Source: Mesostigma viride (Eukaryota; Streptophyta; Mesostigmatophyceae; Mesostigmatales; Mesostigmataceae). Taken from it: a DNA stretch of 64,000 bases. This document shows, piece after piece, positions 58,449 through 64,000 of the stretch. Where the stretch lies: contig RPFO01000026.1 of assembly GCA_009746045.1 (NCBI GenBank), forward strand, positions 3,757,563 to 3,821,562. The letters run 5' to 3'. Position 1 is the first letter of the stretch. Every line of letters begins with the position of its first letter. The notes below the pieces were generated by a model. That model did no database searches and was not told the DNA's origin. It worked only from the letters and a program-made list of their open reading frames with translations. The position numbers and the translations under genes are program-made.

Positions 58449-60916
58449 ATGGCGGCGATGAAAAATCTGGTGCAACAAGACCTCTTCAAGGACCTCGTTG
58501 GAAAAGTAAACAAGCAGCGAGTTGATTTAACTAACGCCATCAGGGACAAAAGCTTAATCTGGACCGTGCCAACGAAGGAGTACAGGTTCAAACAAAGAAT
58601 GTAAATGCTGCTAAGGCAAGGTATCATGAACTCAAGAAAGGGAGGAAAAGCTCTGCGAGGAGAAAGTGCGAAAGGCGTACGAGACAACCGTAGAGCCCCA
58701 ACTAAAGACGCTAGAGCGGCTGAAAGTCGCCTTGGGCAAAAAGGAACAACTGTGGGAGGGGGTGGTCAAACATGCAACAAATGAGGTGCTGTCGACACTT
58801 GAGACAATAGGGCCCCTGCTCTCCAACGCAATCAATAAAGGGGCATTGGTGGATAGCGTGGATCTGACGGGGTCCCAGGCGGAGGAGGATGAATTATTGA
58901 ATTCCGTTTTGTCTGCTGCCGGCAAGCTTGCTGGGGGGTCATCTGTAACCCCATCATCATCAACACAAACGTCCACAAAACAACATGGCCAAGACCAAAA
59001 CGCCGGCAAGTCGCCCTGGCCTGGCAAGGGGACTAAACGAACCCTCAATTTTGACGAACGCAATGAGGAAACGCCTGCTTTTGAGCCGTCTCCAGATGAC
59101 GACCCCGTCCATGACGACCACGCCAGCCCAGCAACCGCCAACGAGGCCGGACCACTAGTTCATCCCAAAGAACGGGACTCGATGGATCCAGCACATGCGA
59201 ACCTCCAGATTCTGGAGGACGACGTTGTGCCTGAGTTAAACTGTGCAACAAGGCAACGGCGGCGCGGGCGGCATGCTATTTTAGACGATGCCTCCGAGGA
59301 TGACGATGAAGATAATGTCGACAAGGAAGACGAACCAGAAGCAGAGGAAGAAGCGGATGAAGAAGTGGCAGAGGAGGAGGAAGGGGATGAGGTTGACGAA
59401 GAGGATCCCCCTCCACGTTGGGCAAAAAGAGTTAAATTCATAGATGATGAAGCTGGTGTTTCCGGTGATGACGAGGACAGCGATGGCGAAGGGGCCATTA
59501 AAAATCAGAATTTCATGTGCAACTGTTGCGAGCCGCCTTTCGTAGCCAGGAGCCAAGCTGGTCTCACCCGTCACGTAACATGCAAGATAAAGCGTGGACG
59601 GTAAGCCGCTGAATCCTTTCTAGGGTTTTTTTTCCAACCTGTTATTCTTGCCAAACTTGTCCACGTGAGTTTTTCTTTGAAAATTAAGTCTTTAAACCAA
59701 TCTTGACCACATCCTTGCAAAAAATCTGCATTTTTTTTTTTTCATGTACCATGCTCGTCACAGCCAAGCAAGACAGCAACTACAAGAGCGTGAGGCTACC
59801 GCAACGGATGAGCAAGTCAACGTCGAAAAACAGCACCAAGATCAAGCACACGAAACTGACGATTACATCCCATTGCGTCAACCCAAGCGCGCACGTGGGC
59901 CTACGGCGCTAAAAAATATGACACTCCACATCTCCATTTCAGGGGGGGCTCGCGATCTTGACGATGATGAGCTTGGCAAGATAGAGGCCTTCCACCTAGC
60001 CAATGGCGGCAAGGGCATGTCAATTGTGGAGGAAGGAATACTCGAAATGCACAAGCACGTCCACATGCTCATTGACGTTGAGGCTACATCGGCCCATGCT
60101 GTGAAACTCAAGCTCAAGAAAGAACTTGGGTGGGGTGAACCAATAGATGAAAAAGGAAAACATGACAAAACCAAGCCGAGCCTTGTGGCACGCCAAGTGA
60201 AGTCCAGCCACAAATTGAATTATTCAGGGATGATAGGCTATTTGCTTAAATCGGAAGAGCAGGAGGGGTTTCAGATTTTGTATTGCCATGGCATTGATGA
60301 GGACGAGAAAGAAGAGGGCGTATAGAATATTTATTACACGGATCCCCCACTCTCAAGGGACGGTGCTCCTTGACCGCCTACAACTTACTAGAGCGTGCGG
60401 CTGTATACTGGTTTAAGCACCACAATAGTATTAGCTTGCGTCCAAACTTGATTAAAACCCTCGCCCACATGTTCAAGACGGGGCGATACTCCCTAGATGC
60501 TAGATTTCTTGCAGGTAGGGGCCTTGATTACCCACGTGTACAAGCTGCATTCGAGATCATGGTTGAACCTAGGCTTGGTGAACATTCTTTGTCTGCTATA
60601 GCACGCGGCCTTGAAAGAGCCCTGTTTAATCCGCGTGAGCGGTACTTTGAATCAGATGATGTAGATGCAGTTTTTCCAGATGCACGCGCGGCTCAACGCC
60701 AGGAACGCGCTGCACGCACAACTGAGGAGCCACCGGCCTCTGGGTATTTTGACATAGATGCCATCATCGAAGAGGTGCGTAAGCCCCTTCGTGATGATGA
60801 TGAATTGACAGATGAGCAACTCCTTGACAAAGTCCTGCGTGACGAACGGAATAAGGATGCCCCAGATATGTTGTTGTCATCGGACTCCGACTCTGACATA
60901 GCATTTTATGAGTGAA
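58449..60916 (+). CDS. HUH (Rep-type) endonuclease transposon protein, with frameshifts
   Basis: Exon 58449-59600, intron 59601-59763 (GTAAGC..CACAG, phase 2 on both sides), exon 59764-60916. Order: basic coiled-coil N-part, long acidic/serine-rich linker, a Cys/His finger (CNCCEPPFVARSQAGLTRHV then TC, near 59520-59580), then the endonuclease: LHISISGG, ILEMHKHVHMLID (HVH at 60056-60064, the HUH metal site) and YSGMIGYLLK with a YxxK nucleophile (Tyr about 60239), followed by a 200-aa C-part ending in an acidic tail. HUH enzymes nick and join single-stranded DNA during rolling-circle-type transfer. No helicase is present, unlike Helitrons; Replitrons, described in green algae, are the likely relatives. 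Frameshifts near 58548, 58645 (A-runs) and 60315 make it a recent pseudogene or reflect read errors. Confidence 0.68.
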
Positions 60917-61124
60917 TTTTCATCATATGGTATATATGATTTCCATAATTAAATTGCACTATGTTGCTTTCTTGTCATTTGTGTTAATTTGTTAATTTTG
61001 GTAATTTTGTTAATTTTGATAATTTGTAAACTGGGGACAACCTAGTCGGGGTAAAGTCGGGGTAAAGTTGTTGGCACTTTTGTCCACGTATGTTACAACA
61101 AACTCTTTGTGGAAGCCGCGCTAA
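60917..61124. other. 3' flank of the HUH gene
   Basis: A/T-rich with GTTAATTT repeats, then GTCGGGGTAAA twice (61047-61067). Could contain the transposon's right end; nothing decisive. Confidence 0.35.
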
Positions 61125-61783
61125 CTAATCAATTAATTAATTAGTAGACTCGTGCTCCCGTTGGGGAGTCACGGAGCATTAACCCCGATGGATGGATGGA
61201 TGGGTGCAAACAGTCCTACCGGTCTAATCTATCTACATCGGCTACTTACTACATCTATCTAACAGCATTCTAACTACTACATCTATCTAGGCAGCCGCAC
61301 GCTGCCCTAGGGGAGCTATCTGGCGTGCCTCCCACGGGATTGCACACGCGGGCGCTTCCCCACTGGGGGGGGCTCGTTGTCCTCTACTATGACCTGGGCC
61401 CACTTGGCCTTGTCCACCATCATCTTCTTCCAAATCACAGAGAGGCCTAGGCCCCCCATGTCCTCTACTATAGCTGTTCTTTGAAGGTGGATGTGGTCTA
61501 AGAGCCGTCTATCATTGCCGTTAAACCAGCGGTTGTGGGAGACCTCCCCTAACCAGAGGGCAGCTGAACGCTGCAGACGTGTGCGGCATTCTTGGATGAC
61601 TAAATTGCGCCAAGGAAACATAGCTGTATCAGGTAATACAAGAGTCGCGCAGACTTCATCTGAAAACTTGACAAGGGATCGTTCCAGACAAACTTCTATC
61701 TCAGCAGCATTCTCTAGGGTCATCCAAGGGCGAAAATGAGAGCCCTTGGCATGCAGTACATGTACTCCCACATGTACTCCCAA
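61125..61783 (-). mobile_element. Chimeric retrocopy: Penelope-like N-domain joined to LINE-B 3' end
   Basis: Minus strand. 61783 to about 61480 encodes AKGSHFRPWMTLENA, WRNLVIQECRTRLQ, RRLLDHIHL, matching the intact Penelope-like ORF (AKGTKFRPWV, RRLLDH region). From 61478 on it is LINE-B: VEDMGGLGLSVIWKKM to the stop at 61316, then the LINE-B 3' UTR, hairpin and TTAATT tail (61130-61180). The join lies at CTTCAA, which both parents have at that point. Confidence 0.8.
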
Positions 61784-61800
61784 CGGAGATATCTGGTTGT
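61755..61800 (+). mobile_element. Solo retroposon 3' hairpin end
   Basis: ACATGTACTCCCACATGTAC TCCCAACGGAG (read through the space): the terminal hairpin module, with TGGTTGTCTCCTT of the mini-insertion type directly after it. Confidence 0.45.
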
Positions 61801-62290
61801 CTCCTTCTTATATGTTCCAATTTACTTTAACTGTATATATAAGGCAGTCCACAGACAACCGGTCGACCGACTACTTGCCGATGCCGATACTAGGTTTTAT
61901 TTAACCCGCCGGGAACCGCTCGTCGGTTGAGCCGGGCAGGCTCTGCTAGGAGTAGAGTCCGGACGGTCGGTACTGGACCGTTTCATGATCAATCCCTGAC
62001 AACTGAACCTCATTCATGTTAAAGTTGTCAGTGACCGACCGACGGAGACCGACAACCCAATGCGGTCTTCTTGATTCTTATGATCATGGTGGAAAACCTG
62101 GGCAAAAAGCATTTGTCGTTGCCCTTGCCGCAGCTTTTATTATTCCTCGAATTAATCCGGTCACGAACCATCGTCGAGTATGCCCACAGATGCCCACCTG
62201 GCCTGCAAGCTGCCGAGCCGCCGAATGCTGACCGGCCGTCCGGCCCGTCCGGAGAGATTTGTCCAGAGAGCATGAGTTGAGTTGCGTGCC
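61801..62290. other. Unassigned non-coding region
   Basis: No gene seen. Contains ACCGGTCGACCGACTACTTG and GTCGGTTGAGCCGGGCAGGC, short G/C-rich inverted segments, and a repeat of GACCGACCGACGGAGACCGA. Origin unknown. Confidence 0.3.
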
Positions 62291-62612
62291 GCCAACGCAC
62301 GGTACACAACCAGCCATAGCCTTAGCCTAGTCCTAGTACAGCCATGCTACGCCCTGGCTATGTTCAGATTACTTGCCCACGCTCCTTGCTATGATATGCT
62401 CACACGGGTCTTATTGCACCCACAGTTTGCCGGATCGTTAGCCTGTCCTTTTCGCTAGCCGCGCCCGATTGCAGCTGTGGCATGCCTTTGGCATGAAGGA
62501 GACTGGGGGTCTCTGCCCTTTCTCCTGTAGTGCACACACAGGGATTAAAAGCACTTCGGTGCTCCGTGACTCCCCAACGGGAGCACGAGTTTAATTAATT
62601 AATTAATTAATG
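62290..62612 (+). mobile_element. 3' end of the ORF1-only retroposon family
   Basis: Matches 14808-14880 joined to 17599-17862 without the Penelope-like and 200-bp insertions. It has CATGCCTTTGGCATG, CTCCGTGACTCCCCAACGGG and a (TTAA)n tail, and so serves as the empty-site reference for those two insertions. Confidence 0.8.
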
Positions 62613-62689
62613 AGTTGAGTTAATCCCGCGCCGTTGACCAGTCCAGACTCAAGAGTCAAGACTAGCATGCGTCCCAGCGTGGGCAACAT

Positions 62690-64000
<1,311 letters not shown>

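Overview
The window is nuclear DNA of a photosynthetic eukaryote, most likely a green alga. The basis is four intron-rich genes that read best against green-lineage families: a plant-type MAP4K/GCK protein kinase, a plant-type Mediator subunit MED28, a peroxisomal hydroxypyruvate reductase HPR1, and an HN1/Jupiter-like protein with a DUF4057-type core. Their introns are U2-type with GT-AG borders (donors often GTGGGT), plus one GC-AG intron. I cannot name the species.

Layout. 1-5029: 5' half of the kinase (minus strand), running off the left edge. 5030-6475: divergent promoter region. 6476-8744: MED28 (plus). 8745-19376: transposon graveyard with LINE fragments, ORF1-like pieces, short retroposons, a TIR element and an intact Penelope-like reverse transcriptase. 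19377-31824: HPR1 (minus, 13 exons, about 390 aa, C-terminal -ARM peroxisomal signal); nearly every intron carries its own mini- or microsatellite. 31825-33372: second divergent promoter region. 33373-35259: the HN1/Jupiter-like gene (plus, 5 exons). 35260-64000: second transposon-rich block with several LINE copies (one nearly complete on each strand), two elements flanked by TTAA, a 173-bp satellite, a decayed Penelope-like copy, an HUH-endonuclease transposon gene, a chimeric retrocopy and a (CAA)n array over 1.3 kb long that leaves the right edge.

The host genes are not an operon. HPR1 serves photorespiration in peroxisomes, MED28 serves RNA polymerase II Mediator and the kinase is a signalling enzyme; they only share paired divergent promoters. 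The retroelements share a 3' module: a small CTCC..GGAG hairpin followed by an A/T-rich tandem tail. The most unusual observations are ultra-short (15-30 bp) insertions, all from the 3' end of one 200-bp repeat, two of them flanked by clear 8- and 11-bp target duplications; self-complementary tetranucleotide insertions peppering a decayed LINE; a Penelope/LINE chimera joined at shared bases; duplicated splice-donor units at the start of introns; and an HPR1 last intron whose retention would remove the peroxisomal signal.

All exon models, homologies and motif calls were made by eye from translations. Splice phases were checked by counting, but no alignment or database search was run.
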